Assembly: GCA_018993265.1 (NCBI GenBank)
Contig: JAGKSW010000151.1
Span: 1 to 48,022 of the forward strand
Length of the DNA stretch: 48,022 nt
Reading direction: 5' to 3'
Source: Nostoc sp. TH1S01
GTDB taxonomy: Bacteria > Cyanobacteriota > Cyanobacteriia > Cyanobacteriales > Nostocaceae
The notes under the pieces were generated by a model. The model was not told where the DNA came from, did not search any database, and worked only from the letters and a program-made list of their open reading frames with translations. The position numbers and the translations under genes were made by a program. The number at the start of each line of letters is the position of its first letter. Positions within the stretch are counted from its first letter, which is position 1. Of this stretch, positions 37,796 to 46,478 are shown piece by piece.

Positions 37796-37829
37796 AGATC
37801 CCTGACTTCTATTAAGAAGTCAGGGATCT
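37796..37829. repeat. Palindromic element AGATCCCTGACTTCT-ATTA-AGAAGTCAGGGATCT
   Basis: A perfect 15-bp stem with a 4-base loop. It matches the element at 30027-30059 at almost all positions, the C/T and G/A difference being compensated within the stem. Compensated changes argue for selection on the hairpin, or for spread of variants of one element. Confidence 0.9.
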
Positions 37830-37960
37830 GAGTCCCTAAAATCTCAAATTGTTTGACCAACTCTGCGTAAATCCTGTGTTAGTTGACTGTGTGTCTTGCT
37901 CAGTCACGAAAGCCTTTATTGGCTTATTTCTCAGATTCAATTGCGTAGAGCTGATCAAAA

Positions 37961-39220
37961 ATGAATGAGTTAGTAATTTTCTTGTCTAGGTGCTTATTGA
38001 GTTGGTTAGCTATTCAGGTGTGTTCGGTGTTGGCGTTGTTGTGGTGTCTGTCTTCAAGACCACAAGACCCATTACTAGATGAGGAACTTCCAAAAACAGC
38101 AGTAATTCTTTGCTTGCGTGGTGCTGATCCGTTTTTGCCAAATTGCTTGCGATCGCTACTCCATCAGAATTACCCTAAGTATGATTTGAAGTTGGTTGTT
38201 GATAGCATCGAAGACCCTGCATGGCAAATAGCCCACAACACTATCCATGAACTAGGTGCGACTAACGTTGACATCCAACCACTCAAAATAGTCCGCAATA
38301 GTTGCAGCCTTAAATGTAGTTCTTTGATTCAAGCTGTCTCAGAACTCGATGAGTCTTACGAGGTTGTGGCTTTAGTTGATGCTGATACAGTCGTGCATCC
38401 CAATTGGTTGCGGGAACTAGTTTCGCCTCTCAATAACCCGAAAGTCGGTGCAACCACAGGGAATCGTTGGTATGTTCCGACAGGTAGGTATTGGGGTACT
38501 GTGGTGCGTTACATCTGGAATGTTTCTGCACTCGTACAGATGTTTCTTTATGGGATTCCTTGGGGTGGAACTTTAGCAATCAAAACCTCTGTACTTCATC
38601 AAACTGGACTGCTAGATAAGTGGGGTAAAGCCTTTGGCGAAGATACGATGATTCGTAGTGTCTTGGGTAAGCATAAACTCCGAGTCAAGTTTGTGCCTTC
38701 TTTGATTATGCTGAATCGGGAAGAGTGCGATTTACCGAGTTTAAGATACTGGTTTCAGCGTCAATTGTTATCTTCTCGCTTGTACCATCCTTTGTGGATA
38801 GCTGTAGCTACTGATGTGATTTTCACAATCATGCTACCGAATCTTTTGTTGGTGGTATTTTTCGCAGCATTGTTAATTGGAGAAGGAGATAGCGCCAATT
38901 TAGCTTTGAGTTGGTATGTCAGTTATATGTTGGCTTTAGTGATGCTGATCCTCTTTTCAGAGTTAGGAGTTCAGCCAGAAATTCGCGCTCAAGGTCAACA
39001 GGTGACAAAACTTTCCGTAGCAATGATTGGAAAAATTGCTATAACTTTGCCATTCACACAATGGGTTTATGGGTTAGCTATGTTAGCATCGTTTCAGATG
39101 CCTACAGTTCATTGGCGTGGCGTGACATATCAAGTTCAAGGGCCTTGGAATATCCGCCTTGTAGAATATCGTCCTTATCATTTACAAGATCAGCCAAGCG
39201 ATCGCAAAGTTTCTCTCTAA
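37961..39220 (+). CDS. Family 2 glycosyltransferase, membrane-anchored (second paralogue)
   Basis: 419 residues, the same length as its neighbour and alike throughout. It has an N-terminal TM (FLSRCLLSWLAIQVCSVLALLW), KTAVILCLRGADPFL, VALVDADTVVHPNWL (DxD), AFGEDTMIRSVLGKH (ED), and C-terminal TM segments ending in the shared VQGPWNIRLVEY motif. The strongest conservation is in the GT-A core and the C-terminal VQGPWNIRLVEY, and the TM segments differ more. This suggests one acceptor membrane site and different sugars or acceptors. It lies 239 bases after the first copy, separated by heptamers and the palindrome. Confidence 0.88.
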   Translation: MNELVIFLSRCLLSWLAIQVCSVLALLWCLSSRPQDPLLDEELPKTAVILCLRGADPFLPNCLRSLLHQNYPKYDLKLVVDSIEDPAWQIAHNTIHELGATNVDIQPLKIVRNSCSLKCSSLIQAVSELDESYEVVALVDADTVVHPNWLRELVSPLNNPKVGATTGNRWYVPTGRYWGTVVRYIWNVSALVQMFLYGIPWGGTLAIKTSVLHQTGLLDKWGKAFGEDTMIRSVLGKHKLRVKFVPSLIMLNREECDLPSLRYWFQRQLLSSRLYHPLWIAVATDVIFTIMLPNLLLVVFFAALLIGEGDSANLALSWYVSYMLALVMLILFSELGVQPEIRAQGQQVTKLSVAMIGKIAITLPFTQWVYGLAMLASFQMPTVHWRGVTYQVQGPWNIRLVEYRPYHLQDQPSDRKVSL

Positions 39221-39457
39221 GGAAGAATTTAAAAGTCAGAATTTCGCACTTAGAATTGACCTATAGAATCTCTACATAGCATTCCTTTAGAAGTTAGGAA
39301 TAAAGCTACTTCCTATTCCTGATTCCCTCACTAAACTAGTAGTTTATTGGGATTGCTATAGCAATGCGTAAATCCTCAAATTCGAGTTTTTCGGTGTGAG
39401 CAAATAGTTATGTGTTGAAAGTTAGCTCCGAAAAAAATTAACAAACTAACTAAAATC

Positions 39458-40726
39458 ATGAAAAAGCAACAGCTACGCATTGCGATGTTTACAGGATTGT
39501 ATTCTCCTTTCCTGACAGGAGTTTCCGTTGCAGTCCATCAAAGAGTTCGCTGGTTGCTACAACAAGGACATCAAGTTCTACTTGTCCATCCAGAAATTAA
39601 CGATAAGTATCCCAAAAAAGTTAGCGATCGCCCCATGCCAGGGTTAGATGAGTTAAAGTCTTTTCCGACTTTTTCTTCATATATATTCCCCACAGAGCCT
39701 TTAATATTTTATAAGTCTCTACCCCAACCATTAAACTATCGTCATTGGAGCGATAATAAACTGCTGCAACAATTTCAACCAGATATTATTGTGGTTGAAG
39801 AAGCTGCCCAAATACGAGGAGTGTATTCAGCCTTTTTGCAAGGTTATGGTCGCCCTGTTGGAGTAGAATATGCAAAAAAAACTCATACTCCAATTATTTC
39901 AGTTTTTCATACTGATATTGTTGCCTACATCAAATATTATTTAGGAGATACATTTTTCAACCTCCTCCGGCCAATTATTCCTTTGATAGTCAAACAGTTT
40001 AGTGAAGCTTACGACCTGAATTTATTTTCTTCCAAAGAACAGCTTGTAAAATACCAAAATCTCCAATGTCAACGTAGTGAATATCTTCCCTATCAAGGAA
40101 TTAATTGCGAAAAATTTCATCCCAGGAACATCATTTATAATCCAATACCTAATGACAATAGACCGACTCTACTCTTTGTAGGACGCGTTACAGCCGAAAA
40201 AAATGTGACTCAATTAATAGATGCTTTTCCCATCATTGCAGCTAAAATTCCTGATGTGCATTTAGTAATTGTTGGTAGCGGCCCCTTAGATGCCGAAATT
40301 CGTCGGCGTTCTCAAAAATTTGGTTCTGGAATTACTGTCTGGGGTGAGTCACACGGTACAGAACTTTTAGGTTGGTTTGCGCGTGCAGATGTATTTGTGA
40401 ACCCTTCAGTAACAGAAAACTTCTGCACCACGACTAACGAAGCTTTAGCTTCAGGAACTCCTGTAGTAGCGGTGACTGCACCCTCAACATCAGAACAAGT
40501 ATTTCCTGGTCGGAATGGCTTTTTAGCGGAACCAAATAACCCTAGAGATTTTGCTCAAAAGGTAATTGCTATCTTAGAAAATCCTGAACTCAAAGCCTCA
40601 ATGAGCGAACAAGCCCGTCCTTCTATTCTTCAGTATGATTGGTCTGCTTGTATGGAGAAGTTTGAAGCCAAACTTTATGAAGTGGTACAAGCATCTCAAC
40701 CACGAAAACCCACAGTTGTGGGATAA
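39458..40726 (+). CDS. hglT: HglT-like glycosyltransferase (family 4/GT-B)
   Basis: 422 residues. It has a two-Rossmann GT-B fold: the N-terminal FTGLYSPFLTGVSVAVHQRV loop, a central linker, and a C-terminal donor domain with LLFVGRVTAEKNVTQLIDAF, VWGESHGTELLGWFARADVFVNPS and the family 4 signature E-x7-E in ENFCTTTNEALASGTPVVAV. HglT transfers glucose to the HGL aglycone in Anabaena. Position at the end of the seven-gene plus-strand arm agrees with hglT there. It is the last gene of the arm, with a large hairpin about 40 bases downstream. No clear Shine-Dalgarno is seen before the ATG. Confidence 0.87.
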   Translation: MKKQQLRIAMFTGLYSPFLTGVSVAVHQRVRWLLQQGHQVLLVHPEINDKYPKKVSDRPMPGLDELKSFPTFSSYIFPTEPLIFYKSLPQPLNYRHWSDNKLLQQFQPDIIVVEEAAQIRGVYSAFLQGYGRPVGVEYAKKTHTPIISVFHTDIVAYIKYYLGDTFFNLLRPIIPLIVKQFSEAYDLNLFSSKEQLVKYQNLQCQRSEYLPYQGINCEKFHPRNIIYNPIPNDNRPTLLFVGRVTAEKNVTQLIDAFPIIAAKIPDVHLVIVGSGPLDAEIRRRSQKFGSGITVWGESHGTELLGWFARADVFVNPSVTENFCTTTNEALASGTPVVAVTAPSTSEQVFPGRNGFLAEPNNPRDFAQKVIAILENPELKASMSEQARPSILQYDWSACMEKFEAKLYEVVQASQPRKPTVVG

Positions 40727-40765
40727 CTTGACCATCGCTCCAGTTAGCTAAAATTACAGCAATCC

Positions 40766-40820
40766 CAAATGATTAGGACTCACGTAGAACAATAATTGGC
40801 GCGTGAGTCCTGATCATTTG
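40766..40820. terminator. Long hairpin between convergent genes
   Basis: Arms of 19 bases (40766-40784 and 40802-40820), paired throughout with one G-T wobble, and a 17-base loop. It lies 39 bases after hglT and 35 bases past the end of the opposite gene, so it may terminate both transcripts. There is no T-run, and it could equally be a mobile palindromic element. Confidence 0.7.
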
Positions 40821-40855
40821 TGAGAGCAAAGATACTCGAATTTTCATCAAAATCC

Positions 40856-42304
40856 TCAATTGTTAATTTGCCACAGGCGATCGCAGAAAAACGGACGAAA
40901 TAACTCACAGGCTAGACTTGCTGTCATACCATGCAAATGTACTAACCCCATCTTTTGCAACTGGGAGGCTTGTAGAGCCTCACAATTTATCGGACTTGAT
41001 TGCCGAAGGATTTCTGTAAAATATGGCAATAAATCGGGATAGCGTTGCAGATTTGACCATTGCTGTTCTAGATGGTCTGCATAGATGGTGGTGGTAGTAG
41101 CAGAATTTTCTAAGAGTTCTTCTAGAGTAATTGTCTGCTGATGTAGATAGTAAAATGCCAGTTGCAACCGATAGGGGTGTCCTCCCAAAAAAGCGATCGC
41201 CTTCTCAATTTGTTGTGCTGTCATTTCTTCTCCCCACCGATGTGCTAATTCTTGTACTTGATTTGGGGTAAATTCAGGTAACTCAATAACTAGTCCAGTA
41301 TTCAAGAAGGATTGATTGACCACATTGGTCATCTGAAGTTCTGTGGAATGAACTGTCACCAATCGGAGTTTGTGCCAAGGATTGCTATCCACCACTCTTG
41401 CTTTAGCTTGTTCACACCAAGTCCGCAAAAGTAGGAGAAATTCACGAGCAATATCTGGGTAGGCAAACAGGTGATTTAGTTCATCAATCGCAATCACTAG
41501 GGGGCGATTCAAGTTAGCTAAAATCACATCCTCAAAGTAATCTGTCGCGTTCGATTTGCTACCCAAGGCATCATCCCAAAAATTGGCGATCGTGTTTGGT
41601 AGGTCTAACTGCTTGCTGACTCTGGCACAGAACCATTGTAGGAAGCGTTCTAGGTTCTGTAAAATCTCGTCGTTGGCAAGTTGCAAGCTCACAGACACGG
41701 TTTGATATCCCAGGTTTTTAGAGTAAGCCAAGATGCGCGTCATCAAGGAGCTTTTGCCCATTTGCTTGGGGGCGCGGATATTGATTGACGCACCTGATTG
41801 GTGAATAGCTTTGTAACAGAGCGATTCAAGAATGGGACGATGAATGTAGAAGACAGAATCCAAAGGCATCTGTCCCCCTGGTGGTGTGAGGGGACGAGGT
41901 TGGAGATAGTCTTGCGGTCGTTCCATGTTGTAAATTTGGTGAGTATTGTTGCGATCGCAAATTTGTTTGAGAGGAAAGCAGATTTCCGCAGCGGCCATTG
42001 AACTAATCTTTGCAAAATCGTCTTGTTCACGTAACAAGTAAAGATAATCCTCGTTTAATAAAGTCAAATTAAAGGCGTGGAAACAGCACTCCAAAGTTCG
42101 CTTATCAACTCCCACTGAGCCAGTAAAGACCTTGCTGAGAGTATTGGGAGTTAAACCTGTTTTTTCACTCAAATCTTCGAGAGTACATCGCTTAAAGTTT
42201 TGCTGAACTTCTACCTCAGCTTTTGCCTGATTGAGTTTTTTTAAACCTTGAGCCGTCAGAATTGTACCCCGCCGCCGTAGATGATGTTTTGCTCGCAATT
42301 GCAT
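40856..42304 (-). CDS. HTH-AAA-like (AAA_35/STAND-type) ATPase
   Basis: 482 residues. The N-terminus is Arg/Lys-rich, followed by an HTH-like domain (about 35-90) with TLEDLSEKTGLTPNTLSKVF. The AAA_35-type NTPase core (about 140-430) has Walker A in APKQMGKSS (178-186, first Gly replaced by Ala) and Walker B in LVIAIDELNHLF. This family is frequent in cyanobacteria, often next to other regulators. It may sense a signal by ATP-driven conformational change and bind DNA with the HTH. It lies upstream of and divergent from the PatA-like protease gene, 551 bases away, so it could regulate that cluster. Confidence 0.8.
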   Translation of the reverse strand: MQLRAKHHLRRRGTILTAQGLKKLNQAKAEVEVQQNFKRCTLEDLSEKTGLTPNTLSKVFTGSVGVDKRTLECCFHAFNLTLLNEDYLYLLREQDDFAKISSMAAAEICFPLKQICDRNNTHQIYNMERPQDYLQPRPLTPPGGQMPLDSVFYIHRPILESLCYKAIHQSGASINIRAPKQMGKSSLMTRILAYSKNLGYQTVSVSLQLANDEILQNLERFLQWFCARVSKQLDLPNTIANFWDDALGSKSNATDYFEDVILANLNRPLVIAIDELNHLFAYPDIAREFLLLLRTWCEQAKARVVDSNPWHKLRLVTVHSTELQMTNVVNQSFLNTGLVIELPEFTPNQVQELAHRWGEEMTAQQIEKAIAFLGGHPYRLQLAFYYLHQQTITLEELLENSATTTTIYADHLEQQWSNLQRYPDLLPYFTEILRQSSPINCEALQASQLQKMGLVHLHGMTASLACELFRPFFCDRLWQINN

Positions 42305-42855
42305 ATTTTTATCTGAATAAATTAAAAAATATTTTTAGTAATTTTATTACTAAATCTATCTAATTATAGATGACTGATATATTTTAATAATTTACGCAAT
42401 CCAGTTACAAATCTTATGAATACAATTATGCAAAGTTTATTCTTAAATTCCTTCGGAGCTAGAAATTATTCATAAAAAACAAAAGCATATTTCTTAAATT
42501 TGTATTTTTTCCAAAGTTAAAAACGATATTAATTAATTTTTACAAACTACTTAAGTTTAAATAACTAAAGGCAACACAGCAAATACCCAAAGTCATTTGC
42601 TGATCCGAAGTTATTAACTTTGTTCTTAAAGTTGCAAACTTTAGTGGTATTCACGGTAGAGAAGCTGAATAATAAGCAACAAGTGAGCCAGAACTTACTG
42701 AAAACAGGGAGTGCGATCGCTCCTCAATACGCCCCAAATCCTTACCAATGAGCAATGAAAAATTATGACCAAAGCCAGTCCGTTGCAATAGCGGCTCTAC
42801 TTACATAAAGTTTTTAACTTATTAAACTTAGCAAGATTATAAGTAGGATTTCTAT
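42305..42855. other. Divergent promoter region upstream of the protease gene
   Basis: A 551-base AT-rich intergenic region with a HIP1 octamer at 42713-42720. No gene is supported; an 8-codon ATG frame near 42764 is not credible. It should hold the promoters of both the ATPase gene and the protease/peptide cluster. Confidence 0.5.
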
Positions 42856-45054
42856 ATGACCACTGGCTTTACCGACATTTCAGCATTGCCCAAACTCACA
42901 TCGCTCTGGGCTGAATCTCTAGGGGACTCTCGTATATGTGTTGCAGTGCTTGACGGGCCAGTAGACGAGTCCCATGACTGCTTTAACGGTGCCAACATTA
43001 ATCGGTTGCCAACCCTAGTCTCAGATAGTGCGGGCAATGGCATAATGTCTGGTCACGGAACACACATTGCCAGTGTAATTTTTGGTCAACATAGTAGTTC
43101 TATGAAGGGTATTGCCCCTGGTTGCCGTGGGTTAATTGTTCCAGTATTCTCCGACACTCACCGGGGTAAGCTTTCACAACTAGATTTAGCACGAGCCATC
43201 AACCAAGCTGTTGAAGCTGGAGCGCACGTCATTAACATCAGTGGCGGTCAACTGAGTCAGTCGGGTGAGGCTGACCCCATATTGGCTAATGCAGTTCGTT
43301 TCTGTAATGAACAGGGAGTTCTGATTGTTGCGGCTGCGGGTAACGATGCTTGCCAATGTCTTCATGTTCCCGCCGCTCTGCCTTCAGTACTCGCTGTAGG
43401 TGCGATGAATGCCCAAGGATTGCCCATTGATTATAGTAACTGGGGCAATATTTATCAAAACCAAGGCATCCTCGCTCCAGGTGAAAACATTTTGGGAGCA
43501 GAGCCAGGTGGCGGGATAGCTCCAAGGAGTGGTACTAGCTTTGCAACGCCTATCGTATCGGGCATTATTGCTCTGCTACTTAGCATTCAACTGGTACAGG
43601 GAGAAAAACCCAATCCCCATGCTATCCGTGAAGCCATCCTCAAAAGTGCCACGCCTTGTAACCCAACAGTGACTGAGGATTGTCGTCGCTTTTTAGCAGG
43701 AAGTCTTAACATATCTGGAGTTTATACGCTAATTAAAAAAGGAGGATTAACAGAAGTGTCTGATGAACAAACAGAAGAAGCCATTATTCATCCCAGTCAG
43801 GCTAGTGGCTTTGAAGCAGAACCAACTGACCATATAGACAAGCTTGGACAACTCGTACCGAGTGAAGCTATTGATATCAGTTTAGAAGAATCCGCCCTCC
43901 AACCCTCAGAGATTGGCATACAGGCGGCACAAGCGACAAACTCAGAATCTACTCCAACAACCATTCAGAATTTAGGAAATCCTATGCCTATCACATCTAA
44001 CAACTTAACAGCTGTAGGTGCTTCCTCTGCCAATAGTAGTTATGTAGTACCTGCTGGCGACTGTGGGTGCAACGGTGGTGCAGTCGTGTCGTCCGTCACC
44101 CCAAGTAATGCACCAATGTCTCTGGTTTTCGCAATTGGAACTCTTGGTTATGATTTCAGAACAGAAGCACGTCGAGATAGCTTTAAGCAACTTATGCCTA
44201 TGGTGTGGTCAGATAACTATCTACCTGCTAATACTACGCCGCAAGTTTCATCTTCTGCGATTCGAGTTCCAGCTAATCCTTATGATGCCAGACAAATGGC
44301 ACGCTATTTAGAAAGCAATATTTCAGAGGCGGCATCACTTATTTGGACGCTAAATTTGGAACTAACACCCATTTATGCTATTGAGCCACAAGCCCCTTTC
44401 GCTTTATCCATTTATCAATATTTTCAGGATTTTCTAGCTGGACAAGTTCTAGATAAAAACGATGACAATTATATTGAGAGGGTTTCTATCCCAGCCGTTT
44501 TAACAGGTAAAACCGTTACCCTTTTTTCTGGTCAGGTTGTTCCTGTTATTGAACCATTAAATACTCGTGGGATGTACGGTTGGAAAGTTAACGCATTACT
44601 CAATGAGGTACTCAATGCGATCAAAAATCAGAATCCACCACCGAATCTTACTCCTCAACAAGAGGATGAGATTGAATATTCTTTGAAGAATTTCTTGATG
44701 CGGATTTACTATGATCTCCGAAATCTTGGACAAACCTCTGCGGAAAGGGCGCAAAATTTTGCCTCGACTAACATCTTCCAATATGCAGATGCCTTAGTTA
44801 ATGTATTGATGAACCAAAGTCGTTCATGGGCATCCTCTGATGATCCCCAAGCAGTAACTATGCAGTTAGACTCCTTGGAAGTGGAACGAAGCCCCTTCTG
44901 TCGGAAAGATTCAGATTGCTGGGATGTAAGGATCAAGTTTTTCGATCCAGAAAATGATCGGCGTGCGAAAAGAGTTCTGCGCTACACCATTGATGTCAGC
45001 GATATCATGCCAGTGACATTAGGTGAACCCAGAATATGGGATATTGCCAACTAA
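42856..45054 (+). CDS. PatA-family subtilisin-like peptidase (cyanobactin maturation type)
   Basis: 732 residues. The N-terminal S8 domain (about 20-295) has an intact triad: D33 (VAVLDGPVD), H67 (SGHGTH), S227 (RSGTSFATP), with N162 (AAGNDA) as oxyanion residue. An acidic linker (about 300-380) and a DCGCNGG Cys cluster (about 398-404) follow. The C-terminal half is the PatA/PatG-family domain, recognised by FAIGTLGYDFRTEARRDSF near residue 424. The LPKLTSLWAESLGDSRICVAV start is typical of PatA. PatA cleaves the cyanobactin leader at the N-side of the core. There is no signal peptide, so it acts in the cytoplasm. The small leader-bearing ORFs follow immediately on the same strand and are its likely substrates. 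Confidence 0.88.
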   Translation: MTTGFTDISALPKLTSLWAESLGDSRICVAVLDGPVDESHDCFNGANINRLPTLVSDSAGNGIMSGHGTHIASVIFGQHSSSMKGIAPGCRGLIVPVFSDTHRGKLSQLDLARAINQAVEAGAHVINISGGQLSQSGEADPILANAVRFCNEQGVLIVAAAGNDACQCLHVPAALPSVLAVGAMNAQGLPIDYSNWGNIYQNQGILAPGENILGAEPGGGIAPRSGTSFATPIVSGIIALLLSIQLVQGEKPNPHAIREAILKSATPCNPTVTEDCRRFLAGSLNISGVYTLIKKGGLTEVSDEQTEEAIIHPSQASGFEAEPTDHIDKLGQLVPSEAIDISLEESALQPSEIGIQAAQATNSESTPTTIQNLGNPMPITSNNLTAVGASSANSSYVVPAGDCGCNGGAVVSSVTPSNAPMSLVFAIGTLGYDFRTEARRDSFKQLMPMVWSDNYLPANTTPQVSSSAIRVPANPYDARQMARYLESNISEAASLIWTLNLELTPIYAIEPQAPFALSIYQYFQDFLAGQVLDKNDDNYIERVSIPAVLTGKTVTLFSGQVVPVIEPLNTRGMYGWKVNALLNEVLNAIKNQNPPPNLTPQQEDEIEYSLKNFLMRIYYDLRNLGQTSAERAQNFASTNIFQYADALVNVLMNQSRSWASSDDPQAVTMQLDSLEVERSPFCRKDSDCWDVRIKFFDPENDRRAKRVLRYTIDVSDIMPVTLGEPRIWDIAN

Positions 45055-45119
45055 TTAGATGTCAGCCTTACTACTACTCGATACCTGTAAATCAAGTAAT
45101 TACATTAGGAGAAATTATC

Positions 45120-45278
45120 GTGAAACTTTCACAACAATCTAAATTACCAAAGCAAGTTGCCCCTGTTCAGCGCCTCTCTACTTCATCTGCAATGTCGAAT
45201 CAGCAAGGGATGGAAGCAAGTAATTCCAATAATGTTGAATCTAGTGGGATGTTTGATATTCTCAGGATGTTTGGTTAA
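45120..45278 (+). CDS. Candidate RiPP precursor peptide 1 with PatA-type leader and GMEAS site
   Basis: 52 residues from GTG at 45120, with AGGAG eight bases upstream. The longer reading frame from 45036 overlaps the protease stop and has no such signal. The leader has LPKQVAPVQR (residues 9-18), the cyanobactin-type LPxQxxPVxR motif (compare LPQQGQPVIR in PatE). GMEAS (30-34) matches the G[LV]E[AP]S signal before the PatE cores. The predicted core is NSNNVESSGMFDILRMFG (35-52, 18 residues), with a hydrophobic C-terminus. It has no Cys, Ser/Thr-rich heterocycle pattern or AYDG-type C-terminal signal. It lies 65 bases after the protease gene. The motif assignments come from pattern comparison by eye. 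Confidence 0.75.
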   Translation: MKLSQQSKLPKQVAPVQRLSTSSAMSNQQGMEASNSNNVESSGMFDILRMFG

Positions 45279-45298
45279 TACCAAAATCCAAATTTAAT

Positions 45299-45321
45299 TG
45301 GTCTGTACTAAATACAGACCA
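45299..45321 (+). terminator. Hairpin between peptide genes
   Basis: TGGTCTGTA-CTAAA-TACAGACCA: a perfect 9-bp stem with a 5-base loop, 20 bases past precursor 1. There is no T-run. It is more likely a processing or attenuation structure that sets the ratio of protease/precursor 1 to later ORFs. Confidence 0.6.
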
Positions 45322-45346
45322 TTAACAAACAAAAGGAATAATAAAT

Positions 45347-45583
45347 ATGAAAATTCCCATTCAATCGCTACCAGTAATCAGAACAGATTTGATAAAGCCT
45401 AATACTGTAGCTGATCTAATTCATGCCCCCAAAGAACAATTCCTGGAACTAGAATTAAATTTACTACATGGCGCAGACTATAATGATCCAATGAAATTTT
45501 TAACTTCAGCAAACTACGGTGGATGTCAGTTATTATCTGAAAACTCAATGGCTATGTGTTTAGCCGCTATTGGATTATTTTAG
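45347..45583 (+). CDS. Candidate leader-bearing peptide 2 (no PatA cleavage signal)
   Basis: 78 residues from ATG at 45347, preceded by AAAAGGAAT. The N-terminus has IPIQSLPVIR (3-12), the same leader motif as the other precursors. The rest is longer: an acidic helix (EQFLELELNLLHGA), a KFLTSANYGGCQ stretch and a hydrophobic end MAMCLAAIGLF with two Cys (YGGCQ and AMCLAA). No G-x-E-x-S element is present. It may be a differently processed precursor, or a leader-recognition helper protein. It may also be a decayed precursor. Its place between peptide 1 and the 206-residue protein supports its being part of the cluster. Confidence 0.6.
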   Translation: MKIPIQSLPVIRTDLIKPNTVADLIHAPKEQFLELELNLLHGADYNDPMKFLTSANYGGCQLLSENSMAMCLAAIGLF

Positions 45584-45737
45584 TGTTAAACATTAGACAT
45601 TTCCAAAGTTGCTTCTGAAACCAAGATATATCAATCAAGTTTTAATTATCAATTTTGGGTAATGTCTAGTAATACTAACTAATAATAAATTTTAGCCTTA
45701 ATCATTTGATGAATTGTGGAAAAATAGAGGAATAATC

Positions 45738-46358
45738 ATGAATAATATACTCCAGAGTATATCTAACGTGGAGCAACCAGTAACTGCTACCACAGAAGTG
45801 TCTGAAACTGTTTCTAAAAAGCCTGTAGAGTCCAAAACTGTTTCAACAAAGGTTAGATCAGCAGATAATCGTGCAAAAATAGAAACTCCATCTGAATGCG
45901 GAGGAAAGCAGCCAGAAAAACCTCATAAAACCATCTTTGATGAATTTTCAGAATATATTGATAAATTAAAAGATGATGTTAATAACCCGGATTTTAGCAT
46001 TGATAAGTTGGAAAAGCCAAGTGATTTAAATTCATCTGAAACAAAAGAAAAAATTGAAAGAGTTAGAAACAAAACATTCAGTTGTCTAACAACCATAAGA
46101 AATTACATAGAAAGTCATATTCATAATTCTGAACATTCAGAAAAATTGAGTGATCTGATGTTTCATAAAGATATTAAAGAAATTCTGGATAGAACTAACC
46201 CATATGATAAATTGACTGTTTTAAAGAGGATGGACAGGAAAATAGCGAATGATAATAAAACAGATGCACTATTATCTTATGAAGTTGGTCGTTTCTTACT
46301 TCAATCTCTTAAAGAAGATGGTTTTTTACCCCGTCAAATAGGCAGAATTTGGTCTTAA
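45738..46358 (+). CDS. Hypothetical charged helical protein in the RiPP cluster
   Basis: 206 residues from ATG at 45738 (AGAGGAA upstream); the frame's TTG at 45714 is rejected. I do not recognise it. The N-terminus (NNILQSISNVEQPV) is a weak echo of the peptide leaders, followed by a Lys/Ser/Thr/Glu-rich disordered stretch (about 15-65) and a compact helical part (about 66-200) with charged helices and Cys near residue 120 (FSCLTTIRNY). It has no TM, signal peptide or known motif. It sits between precursor ORFs, so it could be an immunity, adaptor or leader-recognition protein; there is no direct evidence. Confidence 0.55.
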   Translation: MNNILQSISNVEQPVTATTEVSETVSKKPVESKTVSTKVRSADNRAKIETPSECGGKQPEKPHKTIFDEFSEYIDKLKDDVNNPDFSIDKLEKPSDLNSSETKEKIERVRNKTFSCLTTIRNYIESHIHNSEHSEKLSDLMFHKDIKEILDRTNPYDKLTVLKRMDRKIANDNKTDALLSYEVGRFLLQSLKEDGFLPRQIGRIWS

Positions 46359-46478
46359 CTGAAGCTGTAAATAGGATTTATAAAAGAAGTAATTCCTATG
46401 AAATTAACTGGTAAAAACTCAAATGAATTAATTGTATCAATAACTAACATAAATTGACCAAAGCAAGGAGAAAAGACT

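Noticed and set aside
45036-45119. Longer start for precursor 1, overlapping the protease stop codon
   Set aside because: The GTG at 45120 has an AGGAG at the right distance and begins the leader motif as in the other precursors; the upstream part resembles no leader.
46398-46457. A 19-codon ATG frame (MKLTGKNSNELIVSITNIN) before the truncated leader ORF
   Set aside because: It starts with MKL like the precursors, but lacks the P-x-Q leader motif and a clear Shine-Dalgarno, and is too short to support.
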